DNA of 53,731 bases, taken from Methylobacterium soli. GTDB taxonomy: Bacteria > Pseudomonadota > Alphaproteobacteria > Rhizobiales > Beijerinckiaceae. The translations under genes were made by a program, and so were the position numbers. The stretch is from assembly GCF_008806385.1 (NCBI RefSeq), contig NZ_VZZK01000037.1, positions 1 through 53,731 on the forward strand. The letters run 5' to 3'. Below the pieces are notes generated by a model that was not told the DNA's origin, ran no database searches, and saw only the letters and a program-made list of their open reading frames with translations. Shown piece after piece: positions 33,181 to 40,879 of this stretch (positions within the stretch are counted from its first letter, which is position 1; the number at the start of each line of letters is the position of its first letter).

Positions 33181-33767
33181 GCCGCCGCGCCGCCTCCCTG
33201 ACGCCCGCCTATTTCGCCGGCCTCTATGCCGAGGATCCCGATCCCTGGCGCTTCGCCACCAGTCCTTACGAGCGCGACAAATACGCGGCGACGCTCGCGG
33301 CCCTTCCGCGCGCGCATTACCGCTCGGTCCTGGAGGTCGGCTGCTCCATCGGCGTGCTCACCCGGGCGCTCAGCCTCCGCTGCGACGCGCTCCTCGCCCT
33401 CGACGTCGCCGAGGCGGCCCTCGCGCAGGCCCACGCCCGCTCGGCCGATGCCGCGCATGTCCGCTTCGCGCGCCGCCGCGTGCCGGAGGAATGGCCCGAC
33501 GGCCGCTTCGACCTGATCGTCCTGTCGGAGGTGGTCTATTACCTCGATGCCGCGGATGTGGAGCGCCTGGTCGCGCGCCTGCGCGCGGCGCTCGCGCCCG
33601 GCGGCGACGTCGTCCTGGTGCACTGGACCGGCGAGACCGATTACCCCTTGAGCGGGGACGAGGCCGCTGAGCGGGTCATCGCGGGCGCGCGGGATTTCGC
33701 CTCGATCCGTCACCAGGCACGCGCCGATGCCTACCGGCTCGACGTGCTGTCGCGCACCGGAGCGTAG
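33177..33767 (+). CDS. NodS-like SAM-dependent methyltransferase
   Basis: 196 residues. Start region 'YFAGLYAEDPDPWRFATSPY' and SAM motif I 'VLEVGCSIG' (51-59) match the NodS family, which in rhizobia N-methylates the deacetylated end of Nod-factor oligosaccharides; 'DLIVLSEVVYYLDAADVERL' is the typical post-motif region. Following a deacetylase gene directly, it may methylate the amine that enzyme exposes. GTG 33177 overlaps the preceding stop. Last gene of the operon. Confidence 0.86.
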   Translation: MSRRAASLTPAYFAGLYAEDPDPWRFATSPYERDKYAATLAALPRAHYRSVLEVGCSIGVLTRALSLRCDALLALDVAEAALAQAHARSADAAHVRFARRRVPEEWPDGRFDLIVLSEVVYYLDAADVERLVARLRAALAPGGDVVLVHWTGETDYPLSGDEAAERVIAGARDFASIRHQARADAYRLDVLSRTGA

Positions 33768-33772
33768 ATCCG

Positions 33773-33813
33773 GCGCCGAGCCGTCAGGGCTCCGCGCCGA
33801 GCCGTCAGGGCTC
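33773..33813. terminator. Duplicated 20-bp hairpin between convergent operons
   Basis: GCGCCGAGCCGTCAGGGCTC occurs at 33773-33792 and 33794-33813. Each copy contains GAGCC-gtcag-GGCTC, a small hairpin. The element sits between the methyltransferase stop and the convergent 33805-34104 gene, overlapping the latter's last codons, so it may terminate transcription from both sides. Confidence 0.5.
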
Positions 33814-34104
33814 GGCCAGAAGCGCCGCCGCGATGGCGGCCCGCTCCGCCGGCAGCGGTCCCGCCGCCATCGGCCGGCCCGCGCGGCTATACCAGTAGGC
33901 CGCGTTGCCGAGATCGCCCTCGGCCCGGTGCAGATGCGCGTGGACCCAGGCCGCCACCGGCCCCGCCGCTTCCTGCACCAGAGCGTGGGCGCGGCCCCAT
34001 CCGGCCTCGCCGCGCTCGGCCCACCACAGGGCCGCGAGGGGCGCCGACAGGTCGGGCGGCGGCGCCTCCGAACCGAGCGAGGCGTGGAATCGATCGAGAT
34101 CCAT
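33805..34104 (-). CDS. Hypothetical protein, 99 aa
   Basis: Alpha-helical small protein ('MDLDRFHASLGSEAPPPDLS', 'ALWWAERGEAGWGRAHALVQ', 'LHRAEGDLGNAAYWYSRAG') rich in Trp and Ala, with a tetratricopeptide-like feel ('EGDLGNAAYWYSRAGR'). A TTG at 34140, overlapping the helicase stop, would add 12 residues; neither start has a clear ribosome-binding site. Not recognised beyond that. It follows the DEAD/DEAH helicase gene directly and is probably cotranscribed with it. Confidence 0.6.
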   Translation of the reverse strand: MDLDRFHASLGSEAPPPDLSAPLAALWWAERGEAGWGRAHALVQEAAGPVAAWVHAHLHRAEGDLGNAAYWYSRAGRPMAAGPLPAERAAIAAALLAEP

Positions 34105-34136
34105 GCGGGTCAACGCGGGACCGCGCGGGAGGATGC

Positions 34137-36011
34137 TCAACCGCCGGCGGCGCGCTCGGGCATCCAGCGGCCCCGGCGCTGGCGCTCGGACCAGGCGTAG
34201 CGGGCATCCGCCTCGATGAGGTGGGCATGATCGGAGAGCCGGTTGCGCTCGAGCCAGGCCAGCGCCGCCTCCAGCTCCGCCAGCGTCATGACGGCCCGGC
34301 CCTTGCCGAGGGCGCGCTTGAGCACGGCATTGTAGCGGTGGACGAGGCTGCCGCCCCGCGGCATCCGCAGGTTCGCCTCGTCCTCCACCGCCTGCGCGGC
34401 GACCTGCGCGGAGAGTCGCTGGCGCAGGGCACGCTCGGAGAGCGAGGGCGGCTCCGCCTGCAGGCTTGCCCTGCTGGGGGTTGCGCCGCGCGCGGGCGCG
34501 CCCTCCGCCGGATCGGGAATGCGCGGGCGCAGCATGGCGTAGCGCATGCCGAGCGCGTTGCTCTCGAGCGGGGTGATGCCGCCGGGCTCCTCGTCGCGCC
34601 AGATCACCCGCTCGGGGTTCTCCGCGCTCGCGGGCCGATCCGGGCGCGGCCGGGTCGCGTGGCCCTGCTCGGTCTCGAGCTCCGCCCGGAAGCGGGCGAA
34701 GAGCGGGTCGTCCGGGTGGAACACCAGGGCCTGCTGGCCGGAATAGGGCCCCGCATGCGGGTCGACCCGGGTGGCGCGGGCCAGCATCTGCTCCAGCCAG
34801 GGCCGCGAGCGGACATGGGTCAGCGCCGCCACCACGGCGACCTCGGGCGCGTCGAGCCCCTCATAGGCCATCGCCACGGTGACGAGGATCGCGGGCTCGG
34901 GCAGCAGCCGGAAGGCCGCCAGCGCCCCGGCGGCATCCTGCGCCGAGGAGGTCGCGAGGCGGACATCGCGCTCGCCCTGCGCCGCCGGCATCCAGGCGCG
35001 CAGCGTGCCGAGATAGCGCCGGGCGCTCGCCTGGTCGGGCGCGACCACGAGGAGCTTGCCGAGGCCCGGCGCCGCCTCGTGCGCCCCGAGGCCGCGCTCC
35101 AGCCGGCGCCGGGCCCGCAGGCGGCGGGTGGCGTGAAACGCCTCGCCGAGGAGCTCGCTGGCGAAGCCGGTGCGCAGGGCCGTGAACAAGGCGGGCCGCG
35201 TCGTCACGCGCACGCCGCCCGCCGAGAGCCGGTGCGGCCCGACCCGCGACTGCCCCGCCGCGCGGCCCCCTTCGAGCCAGCTCGCCTCCCCGTCGAGCGC
35301 CCCGAAATTGACCGGCAGCACGGCCCGCTCGGCCAGGGCCTGGGCGCGCGAGTAGCCGATCACCGCGAGGCCCGGCGCGTCGAGGTCGATCTCGGGCGGC
35401 GCGCCCGTGCGCACCGGGTGATAGGGCAGGCCGAGGATGCGCCGCCCATCCGCCCGCTCAAGCGTGCCGGACAGGAGCAGGCGGAACGCCGCGGCCGCGA
35501 GGAGCGGGCGCATCGCCCGGCTCCAGGCCCCCGCCTCGTCCTCGTCCGGCGCCTCGCCCCTGCGCGTCGCCGGCATCGGCAGGTGGTGGACCTCGTCGAC
35601 GACGAGGAGCGTGCGGTGCCGCAACGCCTCCGCGAGGTGAAGCTCGGGCGCGGCCGCCACCGCCTGATAGGTGGTGACGTAGCCGGAAAGTCCGCGGGCC
35701 GGGTCCGGCTCGTTGTCGGCGGCGCGCAGGCTCAACCCGTGGCCGAGCGCCCGGCGCCAGACCGGATCCGCGAAGGCTTCCTCCGCCTGAAGCCGCAGGG
35801 AATCGCGCGGCACCACCCAGACCACGCGCTCGATCCGCCCCGCCGGGATCAGCTGCGCGGCGGCGATGACGGGCAGGAGCGACTTGCCGCCCCCGGGCGT
35901 GACCGCCGCCAGGATATCGGTGACGTCGCCGGCCTCGCCCTGCGCGATGGCCGCCACGAGGCTGCGGAGCGTGCGCTGATGCGCGCGGAACGGGGGATGC
36001 GCGGTGCTCAA
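34137..36011 (-). CDS. DEAD/DEAH-box helicase
   Basis: About 624 residues. Walker A 'TPGGGKS' (38-44), motif Ia region 'VVWVVPRDSLRLQ', DEVH box (139-142), motif III 'LLSGTLERADGRR', and a C-terminal helicase half with 'VAMAYEGLDAPEVAVVAALT' and the arginine-finger region 'LEQMLARATRVDP'. This is an SF2 enzyme of the ResIII/restriction-helicase type. TTG 36011 was chosen because similarity-bearing sequence starts there; an ATG at 36200 would add a segment of unlikely composition. It lies 208 bp downstream of the topoisomerase gene on the same strand, suggesting cooperation in DNA remodelling. Confidence 0.82.
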   Translation of the reverse strand: MSTAHPPFRAHQRTLRSLVAAIAQGEAGDVTDILAAVTPGGGKSLLPVIAAAQLIPAGRIERVVWVVPRDSLRLQAEEAFADPVWRRALGHGLSLRAADNEPDPARGLSGYVTTYQAVAAAPELHLAEALRHRTLLVVDEVHHLPMPATRRGEAPDEDEAGAWSRAMRPLLAAAAFRLLLSGTLERADGRRILGLPYHPVRTGAPPEIDLDAPGLAVIGYSRAQALAERAVLPVNFGALDGEASWLEGGRAAGQSRVGPHRLSAGGVRVTTRPALFTALRTGFASELLGEAFHATRRLRARRRLERGLGAHEAAPGLGKLLVVAPDQASARRYLGTLRAWMPAAQGERDVRLATSSAQDAAGALAAFRLLPEPAILVTVAMAYEGLDAPEVAVVAALTHVRSRPWLEQMLARATRVDPHAGPYSGQQALVFHPDDPLFARFRAELETEQGHATRPRPDRPASAENPERVIWRDEEPGGITPLESNALGMRYAMLRPRIPDPAEGAPARGATPSRASLQAEPPSLSERALRQRLSAQVAAQAVEDEANLRMPRGGSLVHRYNAVLKRALGKGRAVMTLAELEAALAWLERNRLSDHAHLIEADARYAWSERQRRGRWMPERAAGG

Positions 36012-36219
36012 GACACCGCGTCGGGCTGAGGCGTGACCATGGCGCCAACCTGCCGGAAGCCGGCCGGCTTGTGAATCCCGAAACGGGACATTGGCACCGC
36101 CGATCCGAAGCGGAGAGGGCGCGCTTCGCGCGGAGCCGGGTAAGACGGCAAGATGGCATGACAGCAAGACGACAGGCGTCGCCGCGATCGTCCGGCGCAA
36201 GGTCTACTCGCCCCGGGCC

Positions 36220-38739
36220 TCAGCGCCCGGTCGCGTTCCGCGCGGCAGGTCCCGGCTTGCGGCCCTTCGGCGCCCGGGTGCCGCGGGTGCGCGCCGTCCG
36301 GGTCTTGCGGGCCGGGTCGGCGGCGCGCTCCGGCGCCTGGTCCGCGCCCGGCCGATCGCCGCGCGCCTCCGCATGGACATCCAGGAAGGCGCGGCAGGCC
36401 GCGAATTGCGTCTCGACCTCGGGCGGGCAGGCAAGGCCCTTCGTTCGTGCCAGGGATTGGGCGTAGCGCAGCATCGCGGGGCTCGGGGGCCGCTCGGCGC
36501 CGCCCATGGTGCTCCCCGGGTCGCCGCCTTTTTCGCCCCCCGGGTTCCGCTGGGTCGCGTGAAGGTCGAGGAAGGCGCGGCAGATGCTGGCGTTGCTCTT
36601 GAGGCCGCGCGGCAGGGCCAGCCCCTTGCGGTCGGCCACCGAGACCGCGAAGGCCACCATGGCGGGGGTCGGCGGCCGGGCCTCGCGGCCTCCCGCCGGG
36701 GCGCGCGCCGGCGCGAGGCTCGGGTCGAGGCTGACCACGCTCGCCGCCGAGATCGCCGCGATCAGAGCTTCGAGGCGCGCCCGGGTGCGCTGCCGGAAGG
36801 CGTCGGCGCGCCGCTCCGCCTCGGCCCGCGTCGCCGCCCGGCCGATCTCGGCAAGCTCCGATTCGAACACCGCCCGGCCGACCGGATCGCCGTAGGCCGG
36901 GAAGACCCGCCGGACCGCCGCCATGAAGGCGAGCCCGACCTCCGTCACCGTGATGGCCGGGTCCTTGCCCGCGTTCAGGGCGACGTAGTGGCTCTTGAGC
37001 AGCTTCGGCAGGATCGCGTCGCGGGTCGCCGCTGTGCCGAGCCCCTTCGGCTCGTTCGGGTTGACCGGGTTCTCCAGGGCCCGCTTCACCGCCGGATCGT
37101 CCACCTGATCGATGAGGCGGCCCATCACCACGGGCAATTCGCCCCGGGTGATGCGTCGGGGCGGCTCGGTCACGGCGGTCTCGACCCGGGCCTCCGTGGC
37201 CCGCGCCTCCGCGCCGTCCGCCACCGGCGGCAGCCGCGCCAGCACCGCCTCGTCCTCGCGCCGCGCCTTGCCCGGCACTGCCTCGGCCTCGCCCTCGGCC
37301 TCGGCCCCGTAGACGGCGCGCCAGCCGGGCGCCTTCACGACGGAGCCGGTGACGCTGAAGCGCTTCTCGCCGATCGGCGTCGCGATCTCGGCCGAGACAA
37401 TGGTGCGCGCGTCGATCCCGTCGGGCAGGTGCGCGGCCAGATAGGCCTTGGCGACGAGCTCCCAGAGCCGGGCGAGGTCGCGGCCGAGGCTGCCGGGCCG
37501 GGGCATCTTGCGGAGGGGCACGATGGCGTGGTGCTCGCCCGGATCCTTGACGTAATGCCCCTTCGCGCCCCGGCGGAACACCAGCGCGCCGGCCTCCGGC
37601 ACCAGGCCGGCGAGATCGGGCAGGGTCTCCGGCAAGGCGCCCAGGATCGCGCCCGCATCCCCGGTCTGGCTCTCGGGCAGGTGCTCGGATTCGGTGCGCG
37701 GATAGCTGAGATAGCCCTGGTCGTAGAGATCCTGAGCGAGGCCCGCCGTGTGCTGCGGGTCCCAGCCGAAGCGCTTGGCGCAGCGCCGCGCGAGGGTGTC
37801 CTTGGAGAAGAGCTTCGGGGGCGCCCGGCGCACGTCCCGCTGCTCGACCCGGAGCGGGCCGGCCCAGCCCGCCGCCGCCGCCCGGATCGTCTCGGCGATC
37901 TCCGCCTCGAAGATCCGCTCCTTGGGGGCGTGCCACAGGGTCAGGGCCGCGCCGGACCCGGTTTCGGCGGTCAGCGCGACCTTGAAGAAATCCTGCGGCA
38001 CGAAGGCCCGGATGCGCGCTTCGAGGTCGGCCAGGATCGCCAGGGTCGGCGTCTGCACCCCGCCGAAGCGCCAGGGATCGCGGAAGGCCGGCGGGCGCAG
38101 CCGCAAGGAGATCGCGCGCGTGCCGTTCAATCCGAGATGGTAATCCTCGTATTGGCGGCAGAGCGCCTCCAGGTAGGCGGCGTAGTCGCGCTCGCCCGAA
38201 TCCGGCTCCCGCGCCAGGGCCGCGAAGGCGCGCCGGATCGAGACGTCGTCGAGGGCCCCGAGCTTGAGCCGGTCGACCCGGCCGCGCCAGCCGAGATGCT
38301 CCAGCACCTCCCAGGCGATCATCGAGCCCTCGCGTCCGGGATCGGTCGCGATGATCACCCGCTCGACGCCCGCGAGCGCCCGGCCGATCGCCGCGACCTT
38401 GCCCGCGTGGGATTGGCCGGAGCGGTTCGCCCCGTAGCCCACCGGGATCGTCTCCAGCACGATCGGCAGCGCGTCGAGCCGCCACGACTTCCATTCCGGC
38501 CGGATCCGCCCCGGCTCCTCGGCCGCCAGGAGATGCCCCTCCGCCGCGACGCAGACCGTATCCGGCGATTTGAAGAAGCGCTGAAGCTGCCGCATCGCCG
38601 ACGGCTTCTCGAAAAAGAACAGCGTGCGACCGGACCCGCGCGGGGCCGCGGCGGGTTGGCCCGGCGCCGGCCGAGCGGGCGTCCGCCGCTTCGCGGTGCG
38701 GGGTTGCGTGGCGCGGGGTTCCTCGGGGCGCGGCGTCAT
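36220..38739 (-). CDS. topB: Type IA DNA topoisomerase, topoisomerase III-like
   Basis: 839 residues. TOPRIM acidic residues appear in 'FFFEKPSAMRQL' (near 42) and 'IIATDPGREGSM' (near 120), and the active-site tyrosine is Tyr 346 in 'YLSYPRTESEHL'. It relaxes or decatenates negatively supercoiled DNA through single-strand passage. Instead of zinc ribbons, the C-terminus carries two related repeats of about 40 residues ('PTPAMVAFAVSVADRKGLAL' and 'PSPAMLRYAQSLARTKGLAC', each ending CRAFLDxH), then a lysine/arginine-rich tail. The first 25 residues are also basic and prolines-rich. ATG 38739 follows CAGGACAG. Divergent from the SNF2-like helicase, with a LexA box between. Confidence 0.88.
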   Translation of the reverse strand: MTPRPEEPRATQPRTAKRRTPARPAPGQPAAAPRGSGRTLFFFEKPSAMRQLQRFFKSPDTVCVAAEGHLLAAEEPGRIRPEWKSWRLDALPIVLETIPVGYGANRSGQSHAGKVAAIGRALAGVERVIIATDPGREGSMIAWEVLEHLGWRGRVDRLKLGALDDVSIRRAFAALAREPDSGERDYAAYLEALCRQYEDYHLGLNGTRAISLRLRPPAFRDPWRFGGVQTPTLAILADLEARIRAFVPQDFFKVALTAETGSGAALTLWHAPKERIFEAEIAETIRAAAAGWAGPLRVEQRDVRRAPPKLFSKDTLARRCAKRFGWDPQHTAGLAQDLYDQGYLSYPRTESEHLPESQTGDAGAILGALPETLPDLAGLVPEAGALVFRRGAKGHYVKDPGEHHAIVPLRKMPRPGSLGRDLARLWELVAKAYLAAHLPDGIDARTIVSAEIATPIGEKRFSVTGSVVKAPGWRAVYGAEAEGEAEAVPGKARREDEAVLARLPPVADGAEARATEARVETAVTEPPRRITRGELPVVMGRLIDQVDDPAVKRALENPVNPNEPKGLGTAATRDAILPKLLKSHYVALNAGKDPAITVTEVGLAFMAAVRRVFPAYGDPVGRAVFESELAEIGRAATRAEAERRADAFRQRTRARLEALIAAISAASVVSLDPSLAPARAPAGGREARPPTPAMVAFAVSVADRKGLALPRGLKSNASICRAFLDLHATQRNPGGEKGGDPGSTMGGAERPPSPAMLRYAQSLARTKGLACPPEVETQFAACRAFLDVHAEARGDRPGADQAPERAADPARKTRTARTRGTRAPKGRKPGPAARNATGR

Positions 38740-38828
38740 GCTGTCCTGCGGCCCTTGCGCGCGAGGCGCGGCCCAACGGCGTGCACGATCCCGAAACCGT
38801 CGGGGCTGGGAAGGCGGTCGCGGGCCAT

Positions 38829-38886
38829 GGAACAATTCCAGCGTCGCTGCTTGCGCGAAGATGCGCATTTGTTCATGAATTGTTCC
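38829..38886. promoter_or_regulatory. 10-bp inverted repeat in the divergent topoisomerase/helicase promoter
   Basis: GGAACAATTC (38829-38838) and GAATTGTTCC (38877-38886) are perfect inverted copies 38 bp apart, with a further small inverted repeat TGCGC/GCGCA between them. The right arm overlaps the LexA box, so part of this symmetry may reflect a second, degenerate repressor site facing the topoisomerase gene. Confidence 0.55.
38871..38885. promoter_or_regulatory. LexA box, alphaproteobacterial type
   Basis: GTTC-ATGAATT-GTTC (38871-38885) matches exactly the direct-repeat SOS operator GTTC-N7-GTTC of alphaproteobacteria. It lies in the 194-bp region between the divergent topoisomerase III-like (start 38739) and SNF2-like helicase (start 38934) genes, 48 bp before the latter. 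LexA control of one or both genes is therefore likely. Confidence 0.7.
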
Positions 38887-38933
38887 GATTAAAGCCCAGG
38901 ATTTGATAAGGTGCAAGGGGGGTCGGCGGGGGG

Positions 38934-40397
38934 ATGTCGTCACGATCGGAGGTTGCATGCGACGAGCGGCGGGCGGCGCCTTCAGGGCCCGTCCTGGCGC
39001 CGCGTCCGCATCAGGTCGCGGCCCAGCGGGCGATCCTGGCCGCCCGCGCCTCGGGCCGGCCGGGCTTCCTCCTCGGCGACATGACCGGCCTCGGCAAGAC
39101 CCTCTCGGCCTGGAGCGCGCTCGCGGCGATGCCGGAGTCCGAGGTGCTGATCGTCTGCCCGAAGGGGGCGATGCCGCAATGGCGGCGCACCATCGCGCTC
39201 TCCGGCCTGCCCGAGAAGACCGTGACGCTGATCAATTACGAGCGGACCAAATCCCTGATGGCGCCCCCGGCGGCGAGCACCCGGCGCTCGACCCGGGCCC
39301 GGAACAACGCGCTCGCCAAGCACGGACAGATCAAGCGGCATTGGCCGCTCGTGGTCTTCGACGAGAGCCACCGCATCCGCAATCCCTACGCGCAGCAGAG
39401 CCTCGTCTGTCGCCAACTCGCTGACGCGGCAAGCTTTTCGATCTACATGAGCGCCACCGCCGGCCAGGCCCCGCACGAGCTCTCCTATCTCGGACGGCTG
39501 CTTGGCGCCGCGGTCGGGGCATCCACCGAGACCCTGGCCGAGTTCCGCCTGCTGATGCAGCGCCTCGCGATCGGGCGGGCCAAGGGCCGCTGGGTCAACT
39601 GGTCCTGGGAGGCGAATGCCCGCGATTGCGCCGTGATGGCGGACCTCCTCTACAAGGGCGCGCGCGCCATCGGATTGCGGCGGCGCCCTGGCGACATCGC
39701 CGGCTGGCCCGAGGTGCAGCGCGAACTCGCCCCCACGGCGCTCGGGCGCGACGAGCGCCGCCTCTACGACGCGACCTGGCGGGAGTTCCGCCGGGAATGG
39801 GGCTTGCTCGGGGGCAGCACCCGCCGCCCGGCGGGCTGGGCGGCGGACCTGCGCTTCCGCCAGAAGGCCAGCCTCCTGCGCACCGCCGGCAGCGCCGATT
39901 TCGCCGAGCTGCTGCTCGATGCCGGCGAGCAGGTTGCGATCTCGGTGGCGTTCCTGGAGACGAGCGCTGCCCTCGTCGAGATGCTTCAGGGCCGGGGCTG
40001 GCGCGTCGGCGCCATCAACGGGGCGCAGAGCGGGGAGGACAACGAGGCCGTCCGGGTCGCCTTCCAGACCGGCGCCCTCGACGTCGTGGTCTTCACCGTC
40101 ACGGAATCGATCTCGCTCCACCGCAACGAGCTTGCGGGGGGCGGGCGGGTCCGCGCGCTCCTGATCCACGACATGCGCCACAGCGCCATCCAGCTTGCCC
40201 AGATCGAGGGCCGCTGCCACCGCGATGGCGAGGCGGCGACGATCTATTACGCCTTCGCGGAGGACACGGTGGAGGAGGCGATCGCCGCCACGGTCCTGCG
40301 CCGCATGCTCGCGATGGACGCGATGGCGGGCGAGGATACGGCACTTCTCGACACTATCGTTGATTGCATCGATAGAGCCTGCCAGGACCGCCCGTGA
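38934..40397 (+). CDS. SNF2-like SF2 helicase
   Basis: 487 residues. Walker A 'GDMTGLGKTL' (48-57), motif Ia 'VLIVCPKGAMPQWRRT', DESH box (143-146), 'SIYMSATAG' (motif III), and a C-terminal half with 'VVVFTVTESISLHRNELAGG' and 'RHSAIQLAQIEGRCHRDGE' (motif VI). It is a compact SNF2/RapA-like translocase without accessory DNA-binding domains, similar to small phage- and plasmid-type members. The LexA box just upstream suggests induction by DNA damage. ATG 38934 is preceded by a G-rich run acting as ribosome-binding site. Confidence 0.82.
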   Translation: MSSRSEVACDERRAAPSGPVLAPRPHQVAAQRAILAARASGRPGFLLGDMTGLGKTLSAWSALAAMPESEVLIVCPKGAMPQWRRTIALSGLPEKTVTLINYERTKSLMAPPAASTRRSTRARNNALAKHGQIKRHWPLVVFDESHRIRNPYAQQSLVCRQLADAASFSIYMSATAGQAPHELSYLGRLLGAAVGASTETLAEFRLLMQRLAIGRAKGRWVNWSWEANARDCAVMADLLYKGARAIGLRRRPGDIAGWPEVQRELAPTALGRDERRLYDATWREFRREWGLLGGSTRRPAGWAADLRFRQKASLLRTAGSADFAELLLDAGEQVAISVAFLETSAALVEMLQGRGWRVGAINGAQSGEDNEAVRVAFQTGALDVVVFTVTESISLHRNELAGGGRVRALLIHDMRHSAIQLAQIEGRCHRDGEAATIYYAFAEDTVEEAIAATVLRRMLAMDAMAGEDTALLDTIVDCIDRACQDRP

Positions 40398-40458
40398 TCA
40401 GGGTCCTGCTCCGGCGGAGGCGGTACCAGCGCCGCCAAGACCGATCTCTTGGTCTCCT

Positions 40459-40468
40459 AAACAATTGT
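40459..40468. promoter_or_regulatory. Perfect 10-bp palindrome upstream of the DUF2934 gene
   Basis: AACAATTGTT (40459-40468) lies 22 bp before the DUF2934 ATG, in a short AT-rich stretch. It shares the word AACAATT with the inverted repeat at 38829-38886, so the same protein might act at both, or the match may be chance. Confidence 0.35.
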
Positions 40469-40490
40469 TAAAAGAAGAGAAAGCCAGCCG

Positions 40491-40784
40491 ATGGAACCTC
40501 CGACCCCGATCACCTTCGAGGACATTCGCGAGCGCGCCTATGAGTTGTGGGAGCGCAACCACCGACCCGAAGGGCTCGAGATCCGGTTCTGGCTTCTCGC
40601 AGAGCGGGAGCTGAAGGCCGAGCGGGACCGGAAGCTGACCGGATCGGTGCAAAGCCCTGCCGAGGACAGCGCCGCCAGAGATCCCGCACCCGCGGAGAAC
40701 TCGACGCAGACGATTGCTGCGCCGAAGAGCGCCGCATCCGAAACCCCTGTGGAGAAACGCGCCCGATCGACCGTCTCGCGTTGA
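40491..40784 (+). CDS. DUF2934 domain protein, 97 aa
   Basis: The N-terminal 42 residues carry the DUF2934 pattern: 'IRERAYELWERNHRPEGLEI' followed by 'FWLLAEREL'. The rest is a disordered, Ala/Pro/Ser-rich tail ending in basic residues. DUF2934 proteins are small, common in Hyphomicrobiales and of unknown function; the 'AYELWE...EG...WxxAE' motif recurs as a probable protein-interaction helix pair. It lies between two helicase genes on the same strand. Confidence 0.85.
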   Translation: MEPPTPITFEDIRERAYELWERNHRPEGLEIRFWLLAERELKAERDRKLTGSVQSPAEDSAARDPAPAENSTQTIAAPKSAASETPVEKRARSTVSR

Positions 40785-40879
40785 TTGCAGCCGGCTCCCG
40801 GCGGCTCCCCGTGCGTTGATGGTTCGGTCGCCGACCCGACCCCGTGGGGGATGCCGGTGCGGGACCGACAGGTGGATTC

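Noticed and set aside
36091..38892. A long plus-strand open frame opposite the topoisomerase gene
   Set aside because: Composition-driven shadow; the minus strand has the TOPRIM and active-site tyrosine motifs.
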